Shown here: piece after piece, positions 11,359 through 20,791 of the stretch
How the letters are laid out: every line of letters starts with the position of its first letter
How positions within the stretch are numbered: position 1 is the stretch's first letter
NCBI RefSeq assembly: GCF_003594915.1
Contig: NZ_QZCS01000001.1
Span: forward strand, 186,001 to 250,000
Direction of reading: 5' to 3'
Length of the DNA: 64,000 bases
DNA from: Enterobacter chuandaensis
GTDB lineage: Bacteria; Pseudomonadota; Gammaproteobacteria; Enterobacterales; Enterobacteriaceae
Program-made: the position numbers and the translations under genes
The notes under the pieces: generated by a model
Database searches by the model: none
What the model was told of the DNA's origin: nothing
What the model saw: only the letters and a program-made list of their open reading frames with translations

Positions 11359-11380
11359 TCCCCTCCCGACCGGGAGGGGA
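11359..11380. repeat. Perfect 9-bp inverted repeat after pfkB
   Basis: TCCCCTCCC-GACC-GGGAGGGGA, 8 bases after the pfkB stop codon. No T-run follows on either strand, so it is more likely an mRNA 3'-end-protecting hairpin or a degenerate member of the CCCCTCTCC hairpin repeats seen elsewhere in the window. Confidence 0.6.
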
Positions 11381-11455
11381 AAGCCGCATCGTAGTCGCCA
11401 AATACGGCCCATCGACTATGCTAAGAAAACTTCCATGATAACAATGAGGTGAATT

Positions 11456-11746
11456 ATGAGCAGTGGTGACATCACTCGCTACGTCGTGACCATCAATCTT
11501 CATGAAGCATCGCTGACCGAGCTTAATGAGCTCAACAACGCCTTCACGCGGGCTAATTTCCTGCTCACGCTGACGGATGACGAAGGCCATATTCATGATT
11601 TAGGCACCCTGACATTCGGGCTGATCGGCGCCCTGAGTGAGGAAGAGGTTCAGGCGCTGGCCGCCAGTCTGGTGGAAAGTGTAACCGACAAGCCAGCAGA
11701 TATTACCGTAGAGACCTGGGAAAGCTGGCAGAAAAAAGAACAATAA
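11456..11746 (+). CDS. ydiZ: YdiZ, DUF1869 small protein
   Basis: 96 residues, E. coli YdiZ length. An acidic cytoplasmic protein (begins MSSGDITRYVVTINLHEASL) without signal peptide or membrane helices. Function is unknown. It follows pfkB by ~100 bases on the same strand and has its own GAGG ribosome-binding site, as in E. coli. Confidence 0.92.
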   Translation: MSSGDITRYVVTINLHEASLTELNELNNAFTRANFLLTLTDDEGHIHDLGTLTFGLIGALSEEEVQALAASLVESVTDKPADITVETWESWQKKEQ

Positions 11747-11851
11747 GTGCCCTGTATGAATTTAAACCGCTCAGGTGTGCGTTAGTTCGTATTTTTTTAC
11801 CGCAATTATGCGCTAACTTTATGATCTGGCAGACAACATGGGAGAGACAAC

Positions 11852-12712
11852 ATGTGGCAGGCTATCAGTCATCTTTTAAGTGAGCAACTGGGTGAAGGTG
11901 AAATTGAACTGCGTAACGAACTGCCGGGCGGTGAGATCCACGCCGCGTGGCATTTACGCTACGCAGGACGCGATCTTTTCGTTAAATGCGATGAGCGGGA
12001 GCTGCTCCCGATTTTTACCGCTGAAGCTGACCAGCTTGAACTGCTATCGCGCAGTAAAACGGTGACGGTACCTGAGGTACTGGCCGTAGGCAGCGACCGG
12101 GACTACAGTTTTTTAGTCATGGAGTATCTTCCTGCCCGCCCGCTGGATGCCCATAATGCCTTCATTCTCGGCCAGCAGCTGGCGCGCCTGCACCAGTGGA
12201 GTGACCAGCCCCAGTTTGGTCTCGACTTTGACAACGACCTTTCCACCACGCCGCAGCCCAATGCCTGGCAGCGCCGCTGGTCAACGTTTTTTGCCGAGCA
12301 GCGCATTGGCTGGCAGCTTGAGTTAGCCGCTGAAAAAGGGCTGGCGTTTGGCAATATTGACGCCATCGTCGAGCATGTTCAGCAGCGTCTGGCCTCCCAC
12401 CAGCCTCAGGCTTCTCTGCTGCACGGCGATTTATGGTCCGATAACTGCGCGCTGGGCCCTGGCGGACCCTATATTTACGACCCGGCCTGTTACTGGGGCG
12501 ATCGTGAGTGCGATCTCGCCATGCTGCCGCTCCATCCCGAACAGCCGCCGCAAATATACGATGGCTATCAGTCTGTCTCCCCCCTGCCGCCTGATTTTCT
12601 CGAACGCCAGCCGGTATATCAGCTCTATACGCTAATGAACCGGGCCATTCTGTTTGGTGGGCAGCATCTGGTTAACGCCCAGCGTGCGCTTGAACGCGTG
12701 CTTGCCGCGTGA
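11852..12712 (+). CDS. yniA: Fructosamine-kinase-family protein YniA
   Basis: 286 residues, full length. Fructosamine kinase/ketosamine-3-kinase fold: N-terminal lobe with the ATP-binding strand region, then the kinase catalytic loop LLHGDLWSDNCALG (~residue 190) and the metal-binding DPACYWGDRECDLAM. Family members phosphorylate protein-bound ketoamines so that they fall off lysines (deglycation), but the E. coli substrate is not firmly established. The ATG follows GGGAGAGACAAC. Confidence 0.93.
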   Translation: MWQAISHLLSEQLGEGEIELRNELPGGEIHAAWHLRYAGRDLFVKCDERELLPIFTAEADQLELLSRSKTVTVPEVLAVGSDRDYSFLVMEYLPARPLDAHNAFILGQQLARLHQWSDQPQFGLDFDNDLSTTPQPNAWQRRWSTFFAEQRIGWQLELAAEKGLAFGNIDAIVEHVQQRLASHQPQASLLHGDLWSDNCALGPGGPYIYDPACYWGDRECDLAMLPLHPEQPPQIYDGYQSVSPLPPDFLERQPVYQLYTLMNRAILFGGQHLVNAQRALERVLAA

Positions 12713-12713
12713 G

Positions 12714-12746
12714 GACAGAGCGGGTGGCCGTACTGCCACCCCTGTC
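12714..12746. terminator. Convergent hairpin between yniA and yniB
   Basis: GGGTGGC pairs with GCCACCC around a 6-base loop and is extended by flanking GACAG/CTGTC. It lies between two convergent stop codons. No clear T-run is present, so termination strength is uncertain. Confidence 0.5.
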
Positions 12747-12748
12747 TG

Positions 12749-13285
12749 CTACAGAAAACCGAGCAGTGAAAAGAAGAAGTATCCTGCCACAATGATGATA
12801 ACGGGAAGAATATAGAGCGGGAAAATCTGCAGGAAAATGGTGTGACGCGGTACCACAATGCGGGATTCAATTTGCTCGCGGCTCATCCCTTCCGGGCCTT
12901 TCGCCTTCTCAAGTATCAGCTGATCTTCCACCCCTTCGCGTAAAAAACGGGCCTGGCGACTCATTCGTGCGCCCGAAGCCTGCAGCGCCATCGCCACAAA
13001 AATCAGCGCATAGATAATCCAGAACCCAACGTTCATCTGATGATGAAAGTCAGGCGTTGGCGAATTGAACCAGAAAGCGTTCAGGAACGGCGTGTTGAAC
13101 CGCATCATCTCAATCATGACATGCGCAAAATCAAGCATTACCGCATTAATGCCCGGCTGTTTTTCGCTGTGATCGTACATAAACTTGAGCACGGAGATCA
13201 GCGTTGATATGACGGCGGGAATAAAAATTACCCAGCCAACAATACGTTTTAAGACAGCAATGCGTCCAGCTTGTTGATACGTCAT
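12749..13285 (-). CDS. yniB: YniB inner-membrane protein
   Basis: 178 residues, E. coli length. Three hydrophobic segments are visible: IVGWVIFIPAVISTLISVLKF near the N-terminus, FWIIYALIFVAMALQASG in the middle and a strongly hydrophobic C-terminal helix (FPLYILPVIIIVAGYFFFSLLGFL). The function is unknown. It is transcribed away from hxpB and converges on yniA. Ribosome-binding site GAAGAGGAACTG. Confidence 0.92.
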   Translation of the reverse strand: MTYQQAGRIAVLKRIVGWVIFIPAVISTLISVLKFMYDHSEKQPGINAVMLDFAHVMIEMMRFNTPFLNAFWFNSPTPDFHHQMNVGFWIIYALIFVAMALQASGARMSRQARFLREGVEDQLILEKAKGPEGMSREQIESRIVVPRHTIFLQIFPLYILPVIIIVAGYFFFSLLGFL

Positions 13286-13433
13286 CAGTTCCTCTTCATA
13301 AAGACGCGTTATTTGAGCCTAAGTCTACCTGCTGGTTATCAATTTCGCCCGCTCTTTAAAAGCAATATGCTAAATTGCAGACTGTGCATAGCACTTATCG
13401 TCTGTCGAACACCCTGGATAAGGAGACGTTGTG

Positions 13434-14105
13434 ATGTCGACACCGCGCCAGATACTTGCCGCTATTTTTGACATGGATGGATTACTGATTGATTCCGAGC
13501 CGTTGTGGGATCGCGCCGAGCTGGACGTGATGGCCAGCCTGGGCGTTGATATCAGCCGCCGTAATGAACTTCCCGACACGCTGGGCCTGCGCATTGATAT
13601 GGTCGTTGACCTCTGGTACGCCCAACAGCCGTGGGTGGGACCCGATCGCGACGAAGTCACCGCGCGCATTATCAGCCGCGCCATCGCGCTGGTGGAGGAG
13701 AACAAGCCGCTCTTGCCGGGCGTACGTGAAGCTGTTGCGCTGTGCAAATCGCAGGGGCTGAAGGTCGGCCTGGCCTCGGCTTCACCGCTGCATATGCTGG
13801 AAAAGGTGCTGATCATGTTTGAGCTGCGCGACAGTTTTGACGCCCTGGCTTCCGCGGAAAAACTGCCCTACAGCAAGCCGCACCCGCAGGTCTATATGGA
13901 CTGTGCCGCAAAGCTGGGACTTGATCCGCTTACCTGCGTCGCGCTGGAAGATTCCGTCAACGGGATGGTGGCTTCCAAAGCCGCGCGTATGCGCTCCATT
14001 GTGGTTCCCGATGAAGAAAACCGCCACGATCCCCGGTATGCTCTTGCCGACGTCAAGCTGAATTCGCTGGCTGAGCTGACGGTGCAACACCTGCGCGGCG
14101 AATAA
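13434..14105 (+). CDS. hxpB: Hexitol phosphatase B (HAD family, formerly YniC)
   Basis: 223 residues. A HAD-superfamily phosphatase with the nucleophile/acid motif DMDGLLIDSE (Asp13, Asp15), motif II GLASASP, motif III Lys in KPHPQVY and motif IV ALEDSVNG. E. coli YniC/HxpB dephosphorylates sugar phosphates such as 2-deoxyglucose 6-phosphate and hexitol phosphates. The ATG at 13434 was chosen over the GTG one codon earlier because AGGAG at 13421 is 8 bases away. An 8-bp hairpin (14117-14137) lies just past the stop. Confidence 0.95.
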   Translation: MSTPRQILAAIFDMDGLLIDSEPLWDRAELDVMASLGVDISRRNELPDTLGLRIDMVVDLWYAQQPWVGPDRDEVTARIISRAIALVEENKPLLPGVREAVALCKSQGLKVGLASASPLHMLEKVLIMFELRDSFDALASAEKLPYSKPHPQVYMDCAAKLGLDPLTCVALEDSVNGMVASKAARMRSIVVPDEENRHDPRYALADVKLNSLAELTVQHLRGE

Positions 14106-14116
14106 CGCCCCGCTTT

Positions 14117-14137
14117 CAGGCAGCGTCATGCTGCCTG
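14117..14137. repeat. 8-bp inverted repeat after hxpB
   Basis: CAGGCAGC-GTCAT-GCTGCCTG, 12 bases past the hxpB stop and followed by ATAAAAAC. A hairpin of this strength at the 3' end suggests transcript end-processing or weak termination; there is no T-run. Confidence 0.55.
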
Positions 14138-14142
14138 ATAAA

Positions 14143-14162
14143 AACAAAACATCGTTTCATTT
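14143..14162 (+). promoter_or_regulatory. Possible KdgR operator upstream of kduD
   Basis: AACAAAACATCGTTTCATTT contains the inverted repeat AAAC-ATC-GTTT and an ATTT flank that resemble the KdgR operator of pectin and hexuronate genes. It lies ~72 bases ahead of the kduD start codon. This is a visual match to a recalled consensus. Confidence 0.4.
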
Positions 14163-14233
14163 CGTTTGCTTTTCTTATTCCCGCCTCCTATCTTTAACCT
14201 CAGAACGACAATAATCAGGCTTCTGAGGCGCGT

Positions 14234-14995
14234 ATGATTCTGGACACCTTTACTCTTTCAGGCAAAGTGGCCCTCATCACCGGGTGCGATACCGGTCTGG
14301 GACAAGGCATGGCCATTGCACTGGCGCAGGCGGGATGCGATATCGTGGGCGTAAACCGCAAAGATCCGGAGAAAACGGCGAGCTGCGTCACCTCGCTCGG
14401 AAGACGATTTGTAGCTATTCGGGCCGATCTCAGCCAGCAGGATAATCTTCAGCACGTTGTGGATACCGCCGTGGCGGCGATGGGGCGAGTCGATATTCTG
14501 GTGAACAATGCCGGGACGATCCGCCGGGAGGATGCGCTGGCGTTCAGTGAAAAAGACTGGGATGACGTCATGAACCTGAATCTCAAGTCGCTCTTTTTCC
14601 TTTCGCAGGCGGTAGCCAAACAATTTATCGCCCAGGGCCAGGGCGGCAAAATTATCAATATTGCCTCGATGCTCTCCTTCCAGGGCGGCATTCGCGTGCC
14701 GTCGTATACTGCCTCGAAAAGCGGCGTACTCGGCATCACGCGTCTGCTGGCGAATGAGTGGGCGACACATGGCATCAACGTGAATGCCATCGCGCCGGGC
14801 TACATGGCGACGAATAACACGCAGCAGCTGCGCGCGGACGAACAGCGTAATGCGGAAATCCTTGACCGCATCCCGGCGGGGCGCTGGGGAGTACCGGATG
14901 ACCTTCAGGGACCGGTCGTTTTTTTAGCCTCCTCCGCATCAGATTACGTTAATGGTCACACCTTAGCCGTCGACGGCGGCTGGCTGGCGCGCTGA
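14234..14995 (+). CDS. kduD: 2-dehydro-3-deoxy-D-gluconate 5-dehydrogenase KduD
   Basis: 253 residues, classical short-chain dehydrogenase. It has the NAD-binding TGCDTGLGQG motif (~residues 16-25), NNAG (~residue 90), catalytic Ser/Tyr/Lys in SYTASKSG and a C-terminus VNGHTLAVDGGWLAR nearly identical to E. coli KduD. KduD interconverts 2,5-diketo-3-deoxygluconate and 2-keto-3-deoxygluconate in hexuronate/pectin breakdown. In E. coli it is paired with kduI; here it stands alone between hxpB and ydjM, so it may be a second copy or a relocated gene. The conserved RREDALAFSEKDWDDVMNLN stretch supports the KduD name over a generic SDR. Confidence 0.88.
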   Translation: MILDTFTLSGKVALITGCDTGLGQGMAIALAQAGCDIVGVNRKDPEKTASCVTSLGRRFVAIRADLSQQDNLQHVVDTAVAAMGRVDILVNNAGTIRREDALAFSEKDWDDVMNLNLKSLFFLSQAVAKQFIAQGQGGKIINIASMLSFQGGIRVPSYTASKSGVLGITRLLANEWATHGINVNAIAPGYMATNNTQQLRADEQRNAEILDRIPAGRWGVPDDLQGPVVFLASSASDYVNGHTLAVDGGWLAR

Positions 14996-15039
14996 CGCGC
15001 GTTTGTGACAAACAGTTACACCGTCACCTCTTTCGCCCA

Positions 15040-15055
15040 CTGTATAAAAACCCTA
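15040..15055 (+). promoter_or_regulatory. Second, degenerate LexA half-site upstream of ydjM
   Basis: CTGTATAAAAACCCTA keeps one perfect CTGT half-site but has CCTA instead of ACAG in the other. It sits 18 bases ahead of a good LexA box. E. coli ydjM is also reported to carry two LexA sites, one weaker. Confidence 0.5.
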
Positions 15056-15057
15056 TA

Positions 15058-15073
15058 CTGTATAAATTGACAG
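15058..15073 (+). promoter_or_regulatory. LexA box of ydjM
   Basis: CTGTATAAATTGACAG matches the SOS box consensus CTGT-N8-ACAG exactly, with preferred TA flanks. It ends 16 bases before the ydjM start codon, so bound LexA would block the promoter or early elongation. Confidence 0.88.
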
Positions 15074-15089
15074 TTTCGTGGGTTTTATC

Positions 15090-15680
15090 ATGACGGCGGA
15101 AGGCCACCTGCTTTTTTCCATTGCGTGCGCAGTATTTGCCAAAAACGCAGAACTTACTCCCGTGCTTGCACAGGGAGACTGGTGGCATATTGTCCCTTCC
15201 GCCGTATTAACCTGTCTGCTACCCGATATTGACCACCCGAAATCGTTCCTCGGACAGCGCCTGAAATGGGTGTCGAAACCCATTGCCCGCGCGTTCGGCC
15301 ATCGGGGCTTTACCCACAGCCTGCTGGCCGTGTTCGCCCTGCTGACGCTTTTCTATTTAAAAGTGCCCGAAAGCTGGATCGTGCCGGGCGATGCCATTCA
15401 GGGTATGGTGCTGGGTTACTTAAGCCATATCCTCGCCGATATGCTGACGCCCGCAGGCGTGCCGCTACTCTGGCCCTGCCGGTGGCGTTTCCGTTTTCCC
15501 ATACTTGCGCCGCAGAAAGGTAACCAGCTGGAGCGCGTATTGTGCATGGCGCTGTTCGCCTACGCCGTCTGGATGCCGCAAACATTGCCCGAAAACAGTG
15601 CAGTGCGCTGGTCTTCCCAGATGATTAATTCGCTGCAATTTCAGTTCAATCGTTTTATTCATCACCAGATTGAACAGTAA
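15090..15680 (+). CDS. ydjM: YdjM, SOS-induced membrane-bound metal-dependent hydrolase family protein
   Basis: 196 residues. DUF457/YdjM family inner-membrane protein: the metal-binding motifs DIDHPKS and FGHRGFTHSL and several hydrophobic helices (HSLLAVFALLTLFYL, MVLGYLSHILADML) are intact. Its cellular role is unknown, though E. coli ydjM is a LexA regulon member. The ATG at MTAEGHLLFS matches E. coli; a GTG four codons earlier also falls downstream of the LexA box. Confidence 0.93.
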   Translation: MTAEGHLLFSIACAVFAKNAELTPVLAQGDWWHIVPSAVLTCLLPDIDHPKSFLGQRLKWVSKPIARAFGHRGFTHSLLAVFALLTLFYLKVPESWIVPGDAIQGMVLGYLSHILADMLTPAGVPLLWPCRWRFRFPILAPQKGNQLERVLCMALFAYAVWMPQTLPENSAVRWSSQMINSLQFQFNRFIHHQIEQ

Positions 15681-15807
15681 AACGACAAAATCACTCCGTT
15701 TGTCATAAACCATTCCATTTGGATATAAGCGCCACATCACACTTCTGCTAACCTTCCGCCAACAGGATCGGGAAAAACCGATCCCATAATAAATCAGGAG
15801 AACGGGG

Positions 15808-17199
15808 ATGAATTTTCCACTCATCGCGAACATTGTCGTGTTCGTTGTATTGCTATTGCTTCTCGCGCAGGCGCGCCACAAACAGTGGAGCCTGGCGAAA
15901 AAAGTGCTGGTTGGTCTGGCCATGGGTGTCGTATTTGGTCTGGCATTACAGGCGATTTATGGCTCCGATAATCCAGTTCTGAAAGATTCTATCCAGTGGT
16001 TCAACATTGTCGGTAACGGCTATGTCCAGCTGCTGCAGATGATCGTTATGCCGCTGGTGTTTGCCTCTATTCTGAGCGCCGTAGCCCGCCTGCACAACGC
16101 AACCCAACTGGGTAAAATCAGCTTCCTGACCATTGGCACCCTGCTGTTTACCACGCTGATTGCCGCGCTGGTAGGGGTGCTGGTCACCAACCTGTTTGGC
16201 CTGACGGCCGAAGGTCTGGTTCAGGGTACCGCTGAAACGGCGCGTCTGACCGCAATTCAAACCAACTACGTGGGTAAAGTGGCTGATCTGACGGTTCCGC
16301 AGATGGTGCTCTCCTTCATTCCGAAGAACCCGTTTGCTGACCTGACCGGTGCAAGCCCAACGTCCATCATCAGCGTGGTGATCTTCGCGGCGTTCCTGGG
16401 CGTGGCGGCGCTTAAGCTGCTGAAAGACGACGCGCCGAAAGGCGAACGCGTGCTGACTGCTATTGATACACTGCAAAGCTGGGTGATGAAGCTGGTCCGT
16501 CTGGTCATGCAGCTGACGCCATACGGCGTTCTGGCGCTGATGACCAAAGTGGTAGCTGGCTCTAATCTGCAGGACATCATTAAGCTGGGCAGCTTCGTTG
16601 TCGCCTCTTATCTGGGCCTGGGCATTATGTTCGTGGTGCACGGCATCCTGCTGGGCGTGAACGGCGTCAGCCCGCTGAAATACTTCCGTAAGGTATGGCC
16701 GGTACTGACCTTTGCTTTCACCAGCCGCTCCAGCGCCGCGTCTATTCCGCTGAACGTTGAAGCGCAGACCCGCCGTCTGGGCGTACCTGAGTCTATCGCC
16801 AGCTTCTCTGCGTCCTTTGGTGCCACCATTGGTCAGAACGGCTGTGCGGGTCTCTACCCGGCAATGCTGGCGGTGATGGTTGCCCCTACCGTTGGGATCA
16901 ACCCGCTGGATCCAGTGTGGATCGCGACGCTGGTTGGCATCGTTACCATCAGCTCCGCTGGCGTTGCAGGTGTCGGCGGTGGTGCAACCTTCGCCGCGCT
17001 GATTGTGCTGCCTGCGCTGGGTCTGCCGGTCACGTTGGTCGCGCTGCTGATCTCCGTTGAACCGCTGATCGACATGGGCCGTACCGCGCTGAACGTGAGC
17101 GGCTCCATGACCGCCGGTACGCTGACCAGCCAGTGGCTGAAGCAGACCGACAAAGCCATTCTGGAAAGTGAAGACGATGCCGAGCTGGCGCACCGTTAA
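15808..17199 (+). CDS. tcyP: L-cystine symporter TcyP (YdjN)
   Basis: 463 residues with about nine hydrophobic segments. It is a member of the dicarboxylate/amino acid:cation symporter (DAACS) family; E. coli YdjN/TcyP imports L-cystine and relatives, under CysB control. Family hallmarks are seen: serine-rich [26 protein letters not shown], and the re-entrant loop [11 protein letters not shown]. The start follows AGGAGAACGGGG. A strong terminator follows the gene. Confidence 0.95.
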   Translation: MNFPLIANIVVFVVLLLLLAQARHKQWSLAKKVLVGLAMGVVFGLALQAIYGSDNPVLKDSIQWFNIVGNGYVQLLQMIVMPLVFASILSAVARLHNATQLGKISFLTIGTLLFTTLIAALVGVLVTNLFGLTAEGLVQGTAETARLTAIQTNYVGKVADLTVPQMVLSFIPKNPFADLTGASPTSIISVVIFAAFLGVAALKLLKDDAPKGERVLTAIDTLQSWVMKLVRLVMQLTPYGVLALMTKVVAGSNLQDIIKLGSFVVASYLGLGIMFVVHGILLGVNGVSPLKYFRKVWPVLTFAFTSRSSAASIPLNVEAQTRRLGVPESIASFSASFGATIGQNGCAGLYPAMLAVMVAPTVGINPLDPVWIATLVGIVTISSAGVAGVGGGATFAALIVLPALGLPVTLVALLISVEPLIDMGRTALNVSGSMTAGTLTSQWLKQTDKAILESEDDAELAHR

Positions 17200-17213
17200 T
17201 TACTGCAGACATT

Positions 17214-17241
17214 AAAAAAACCGCCTGATGGCGGTTTTTTT
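17214..17241 (+). terminator. Bidirectional terminator between tcyP and cedA
   Basis: AAAAAAACCGCC-TGAT-GGCGGTTTTTTT: a short GC stem flanked by seven A and seven T. It lies 15 bases past the tcyP stop and 8 bases before the convergent cedA stop, so it can serve both. Confidence 0.92.
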
Positions 17242-17248
17242 ATGGCTG

Positions 17249-17488
17249 TTATTCTTCAACCTCTTCATCCTGGCGGATCTGCGTCGCCCACCGCTGCGCT
17301 GACTCCGGCACGGTAAACGTGGGCGAGCGGCGGAAATGTTCGCCGATCAGCACAAAGGCCACGTATTTGCCCCGTAACTGCCAGACATCGCGAAAACCAT
17401 CCACTTTCAGGGCATGGTCAGGCGGCGCGGGCTCAACGCGGGGCACATAGCTAATAACCTGGCGGTTTTGTTGACGAAGAGGTTTCAT
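17249..17488 (-). CDS. cedA: Cell division activator CedA
   Basis: 79 residues against 80 in E. coli. CedA was found as a suppressor of over-initiating dnaAcos cells; it binds DNA and RNA polymerase. Sequence MKPLRQQNRQVISYVPRVEP and the FRDVWQLRGKYVAFVL block match E. coli. The start was placed at MKPLRQ; an open extension of 39 codons upstream has no similarity to the family. It is divergent from katE and converges on tcyP. Confidence 0.93.
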   Translation of the reverse strand: MKPLRQQNRQVISYVPRVEPAPPDHALKVDGFRDVWQLRGKYVAFVLIGEHFRRSPTFTVPESAQRWATQIRQDEEVEE

Positions 17489-17640
17489 AAGCGACTGGTT
17501 CACTAAAGCAAATTCTTGAAGCAGGAAAATTCTATGATAGCCGATCCTGCTACCTTCCGTCGCGCCCCGAGTGGGCGAGAAGGCTCCTTTCGTCAATAAC
17601 GGCATGTGAAAACTCTTAGTTAGCGAGCCATTTCACGACA

Positions 17641-17656
17641 TTGTTCTATCCTTAAT
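17641..17656 (+). promoter_or_regulatory. Probable sigma-S -10 region of katE
   Basis: TCTATCCTTAAT resembles the sigma-S extended -10 element (TCTATACTTAA), with one change. It is about 40 bases ahead of the katE start. E. coli katE is one of the most RpoS-dependent genes, which supports this reading. Confidence 0.5.
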
Positions 17657-17691
17657 AGGGTTTTTAGCAATGGATAAAGGAGAAGCGTGCA

Positions 17692-19941
17692 ATGTCGAAC
17701 AAAGATAAATCACATCAATCACCGATTCATGGCACTGAAGAATCTCAACCGGGTATGGACTCTCTCGCCCCTTCTGACGGCTCTCATCGCCCCTCCCCCG
17801 GCCCCTCTGCTCCTGGCGAGCAGCCAACCGTGCCGGGAAGCATGAAATCTCCGGACACCGGAAACGAGAAGCTGAAATCGCTTGAGCCACACCGTAAAGG
17901 CGGCGAAGGTTTTGCACTCACTACCAACCAGGGCGTGCGCATAGCCGATGACCAGAACTCCCTGCGCGCCGGGTCGCGTGGGCCAACGCTGCTGGAAGAT
18001 TTTATCCTGCGGGAAAAGATCACCCATTTCGACCACGAGCGAATTCCGGAGCGCATCGTTCACGCGCGCGGTTCTGCGGCGCACGGCTACTTCCAGCCAT
18101 ACAAAAGCCTGAAAGCGATCACCAAAGCGGACTTCCTCTCCGACCCGGACAAAATCACGCCGGTATTTGTGCGCTTCTCCACCGTACAGGGTGGTGCAGG
18201 TTCCGCCGACACGGTGCGTGATATCCGCGGCTTTGCCACCAAGTTTTATACCGAAGAGGGTATTTTCGATCTGGTGGGCAATAACACCCCGGTATTTTTC
18301 ATTCAGGATGCGCATAAATTTCCTGACTTTGTCCATGCGGTAAAACCGGAGCCCCACTGGGCGATACCGCAGGGACAAAGTGCGCACGACACTTTCTGGG
18401 ACTATGTCTCCCTGCAGCCTGAAACCCTGCACAACGTAATGTGGGCGATGTCTGACCGTGGGATCCCGCGCAGCTATCGCACGATGGAAGGGTTTGGTAT
18501 TCATACCTTCCGCATGATCAACGCGGAAGGAAAAGCCACGTTTGTCCGCTTCCACTGGAAGCCTGTGGCGGGTAAAGCCTCGCTGGTGTGGGATGAGGCG
18601 CAGAAGCTCACCGGGCGCGATCCGGACTTCCATCGCCGCGAGCTGTGGGAATCCATTGAAGCAGGAGACTTCCCGGAGTACGAGCTGGGCTTACAGCTGA
18701 TCCCGGAAGAAGACGAGTTTAAGTTCGATTTCGACCTGCTTGACCCGACCAAACTCATTCCTGAGGAGCTGGTGCCGGTTCAGCTGGTGGGTAAAATGGT
18801 GCTCAACCGCAACCCGGATAATTTCTTTGCCGAAAACGAGCAGGCCGCGTTCCACCCGGGTCACATCGTTCCCGGTCTGGATTTCACCAACGATCCGCTC
18901 TTACAAGGGCGCCTGTTCTCGTATACCGATACGCAGATTAGCCGTCTTGGTGGGCCAAACTTCCATGAAATCCCGATTAACCGTCCAACGTGCCCGTACC
19001 ATAATTTCCAGCGCGACGGGATGCACCGTCAGGATATTGATACCAACCCGGCGAACTATGAGCCGAACTCCATCAGCGACAACTGGCCGCGAGAAACCCC
19101 GCCCGGCCCGAAACGCGGCGGATTCGAATCGTACCAGGAACGTATCGACGGCAACAAAATTCGCGAGCGCAGCCCCTCTTTCGGCGAGTATTACGCTCAC
19201 CCTCGCCTGTTCTGGAACAGCCAGACGCCGATTGAGCAACAACACATCATCGGCGGCTTTAGCTTCGAACTGAGTAAAGTGGTGCGCGCCTACATCCGCG
19301 AGCGCGTGGTCGATCAGCTGGCACATATTGATATTCAGCTCGCCCAGAGCGTGGCGGATAACCTTGGTATCACCCTGACCGATGAGCAGCGCAATCTTGC
19401 GCCGCCGAAAGAGGTTAACGGCGTGAAGAAAGATCCGTCGCTGAGCCTGTATGCGGTGCCGGGTGGTTCGATTAAGGGCCGCGTGGTCGCCATCCTGCTA
19501 AACGACAAAACCCGCGCCAGCGACGTGCTGGGGATTATGCAGGCGCTGAAAACCCAGGGCGTACACGCCAAATTGCTCTATTCCCGCATGGGTGAAGTGA
19601 TCGCGAATGATGGTTCCGTGCTGCCGGTGGCGGCGACCTTTGCCGGCGCGCCATCGCTGACCGTCGATGCGGTGATTGTGCCGTGCGGGGATATTGACAG
19701 CCTGCTGAACAACGGTGACGCCGTCTATTATCTGCTGGAAGCCTATAAGCACCTGAAACCGATCGCGTTGTCCGGCGACGCGCGACAGTTTAAGGCACAG
19801 CTGAAGGTTGCCGAGCAGGGTGAGGACGGCATTGTCGAGGGCGATAACGTTGACGATGCCTTTATGACGAAACTGTTTGATTTGCTCGCCGCGCACCGCG
19901 TCTGGTCGCGCAGCAGTAAGATTGACCAGATACCGGCGTAA
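17692..19941 (+). CDS. katE: Catalase HPII
   Basis: 749 residues, a large-subunit monofunctional catalase like E. coli HPII (753). It breaks hydrogen peroxide into water and oxygen, using heme d. The flexible hydrophilic N-terminal arm (first ~80 residues) precedes the catalytic barrel with His124 in [12 protein letters not shown] and the conserved [13 protein letters not shown]. The proximal heme region is [14 protein letters not shown]. The C-terminal flavodoxin-like domain (from ~residue 600, [16 protein letters not shown]) marks the large-subunit class. Stationary-phase sigma-S expression is expected. A REP pair follows. Confidence 0.98.
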   Translation: MSNKDKSHQSPIHGTEESQPGMDSLAPSDGSHRPSPGPSAPGEQPTVPGSMKSPDTGNEKLKSLEPHRKGGEGFALTTNQGVRIADDQNSLRAGSRGPTLLEDFILREKITHFDHERIPERIVHARGSAAHGYFQPYKSLKAITKADFLSDPDKITPVFVRFSTVQGGAGSADTVRDIRGFATKFYTEEGIFDLVGNNTPVFFIQDAHKFPDFVHAVKPEPHWAIPQGQSAHDTFWDYVSLQPETLHNVMWAMSDRGIPRSYRTMEGFGIHTFRMINAEGKATFVRFHWKPVAGKASLVWDEAQKLTGRDPDFHRRELWESIEAGDFPEYELGLQLIPEEDEFKFDFDLLDPTKLIPEELVPVQLVGKMVLNRNPDNFFAENEQAAFHPGHIVPGLDFTNDPLLQGRLFSYTDTQISRLGGPNFHEIPINRPTCPYHNFQRDGMHRQDIDTNPANYEPNSISDNWPRETPPGPKRGGFESYQERIDGNKIRERSPSFGEYYAHPRLFWNSQTPIEQQHIIGGFSFELSKVVRAYIRERVVDQLAHIDIQLAQSVADNLGITLTDEQRNLAPPKEVNGVKKDPSLSLYAVPGGSIKGRVVAILLNDKTRASDVLGIMQALKTQGVHAKLLYSRMGEVIANDGSVLPVAATFAGAPSLTVDAVIVPCGDIDSLLNNGDAVYYLLEAYKHLKPIALSGDARQFKAQLKVAEQGEDGIVEGDNVDDAFMTKLFDLLAAHRVWSRSSKIDQIPA

Positions 19942-19946
19942 AAAAA

Positions 19947-20022
19947 GCCGGGTGGCGCTTGCGCTTACCCGGCCTACATTTCGACTGGTTTTGTAGGCCC
20001 GGTAAGGCGAAGCCGCCACCGG
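19947..20022. repeat. Pair of inverted REP elements (BIME) between katE and chbG
   Basis: A REP unit GCCGGGTGGCGCTTGCGC...CCCGGC at 19947-19977 is followed after 15 bases by an inverted unit (GGCCCGGTAAGGCGAAGCCGCC) at 19993-20022. The pair sits between two converging genes, the standard location for BIMEs, where they protect mRNA 3' ends. Confidence 0.88.
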
Positions 20023-20030
20023 ACTTTATC

Positions 20031-20780
20031 TCAAAGATCCCCAAACGTCCCCAACCGATACCCGCGCTCGGCAATCGCATATTTCAGCGAGGCCGACGTC
20101 AGCACGTCCAGCTCAGCCAGACGCGGCCAGCAGTAGGCGCTCTTACGCACGGTGTTATCAACAAACGCCGGGTGCGCCATCACTTCCACCGACGTTTCGC
20201 CCCGGGCAGCGGACTCATCCAGCACCTTCAGGAACAGCGCTTCGTCGATTTCATCGCCGTAAAATGCGCTGCTAAACCCCTCTGTTGTCGTCACGGCGCA
20301 CTCCGGTACTCCGCGCACGTCGCGATCCACGCGCATCGCCACGCCTTTACGCTGTGCAAATCCGGCAACAATCGGGAAAATCGCCGGGATCATATGCACA
20401 TGGTGATGGCTGTCGATGTGTGTCGGCGCCTTGCCAAACACGTCAACAAAGCGGTTGTACTGGCAGTCCAGCTCACGGGCAATCTCTTCGAGCGGCAGAG
20501 CACCCTGCTCCGCCAGTTCCCAAATCCATTTGCCCAGCAGGCCGTCACGCGTCAGACCCGGCATTGGCGAAAGCGGCATTCCGAGCGTCAGCACAAAATG
20601 CATGCCGACGCCCAGCTCTGGCACCTCACGGCTCAGCTGCGCCGCGTGTTCAACCGCTTCACCATTCACCAGTGCCGTGGTAGAGGTCACTACCCCGCGG
20701 CGACAGGCTTCAATAATGCCGTAGTTCTGGCCTTTCGAGAGGCCAAAATCATCAGCATTAACGATCAGCAGGTTTTCCAT
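20031..20780 (-). CDS. chbG: Chitooligosaccharide deacetylase ChbG
   Basis: 249 residues, YdjC-family. ChbG removes one N-acetyl group from chitobiose-6-phosphate and chitotriose-6-phosphate; the product is the ChbF substrate and the inducer sensed by ChbR. Metal-binding residues are seen in NADDFG (~residue 8) and [11 protein letters not shown] (~residue 120). The start [13 protein letters not shown] matches E. coli; 22 upstream in-frame codons overlap the end of chbF and were excluded. It is the last gene of the chb operon, 11 bases after chbF. Confidence 0.96.
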   Translation of the reverse strand: MENLLIVNADDFGLSKGQNYGIIEACRRGVVTSTTALVNGEAVEHAAQLSREVPELGVGMHFVLTLGMPLSPMPGLTRDGLLGKWIWELAEQGALPLEEIARELDCQYNRFVDVFGKAPTHIDSHHHVHMIPAIFPIVAGFAQRKGVAMRVDRDVRGVPECAVTTTEGFSSAFYGDEIDEALFLKVLDESAARGETSVEVMAHPAFVDNTVRKSAYCWPRLAELDVLTSASLKYAIAERGYRLGTFGDL

Positions 20781-20791
20781 TGTGCATCCTC

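Noticed and set aside
15946-17193. A 415-codon open frame on the minus strand
   Set aside because: Antisense to tcyP, low-complexity Arg/Gln/His composition, no start signal.
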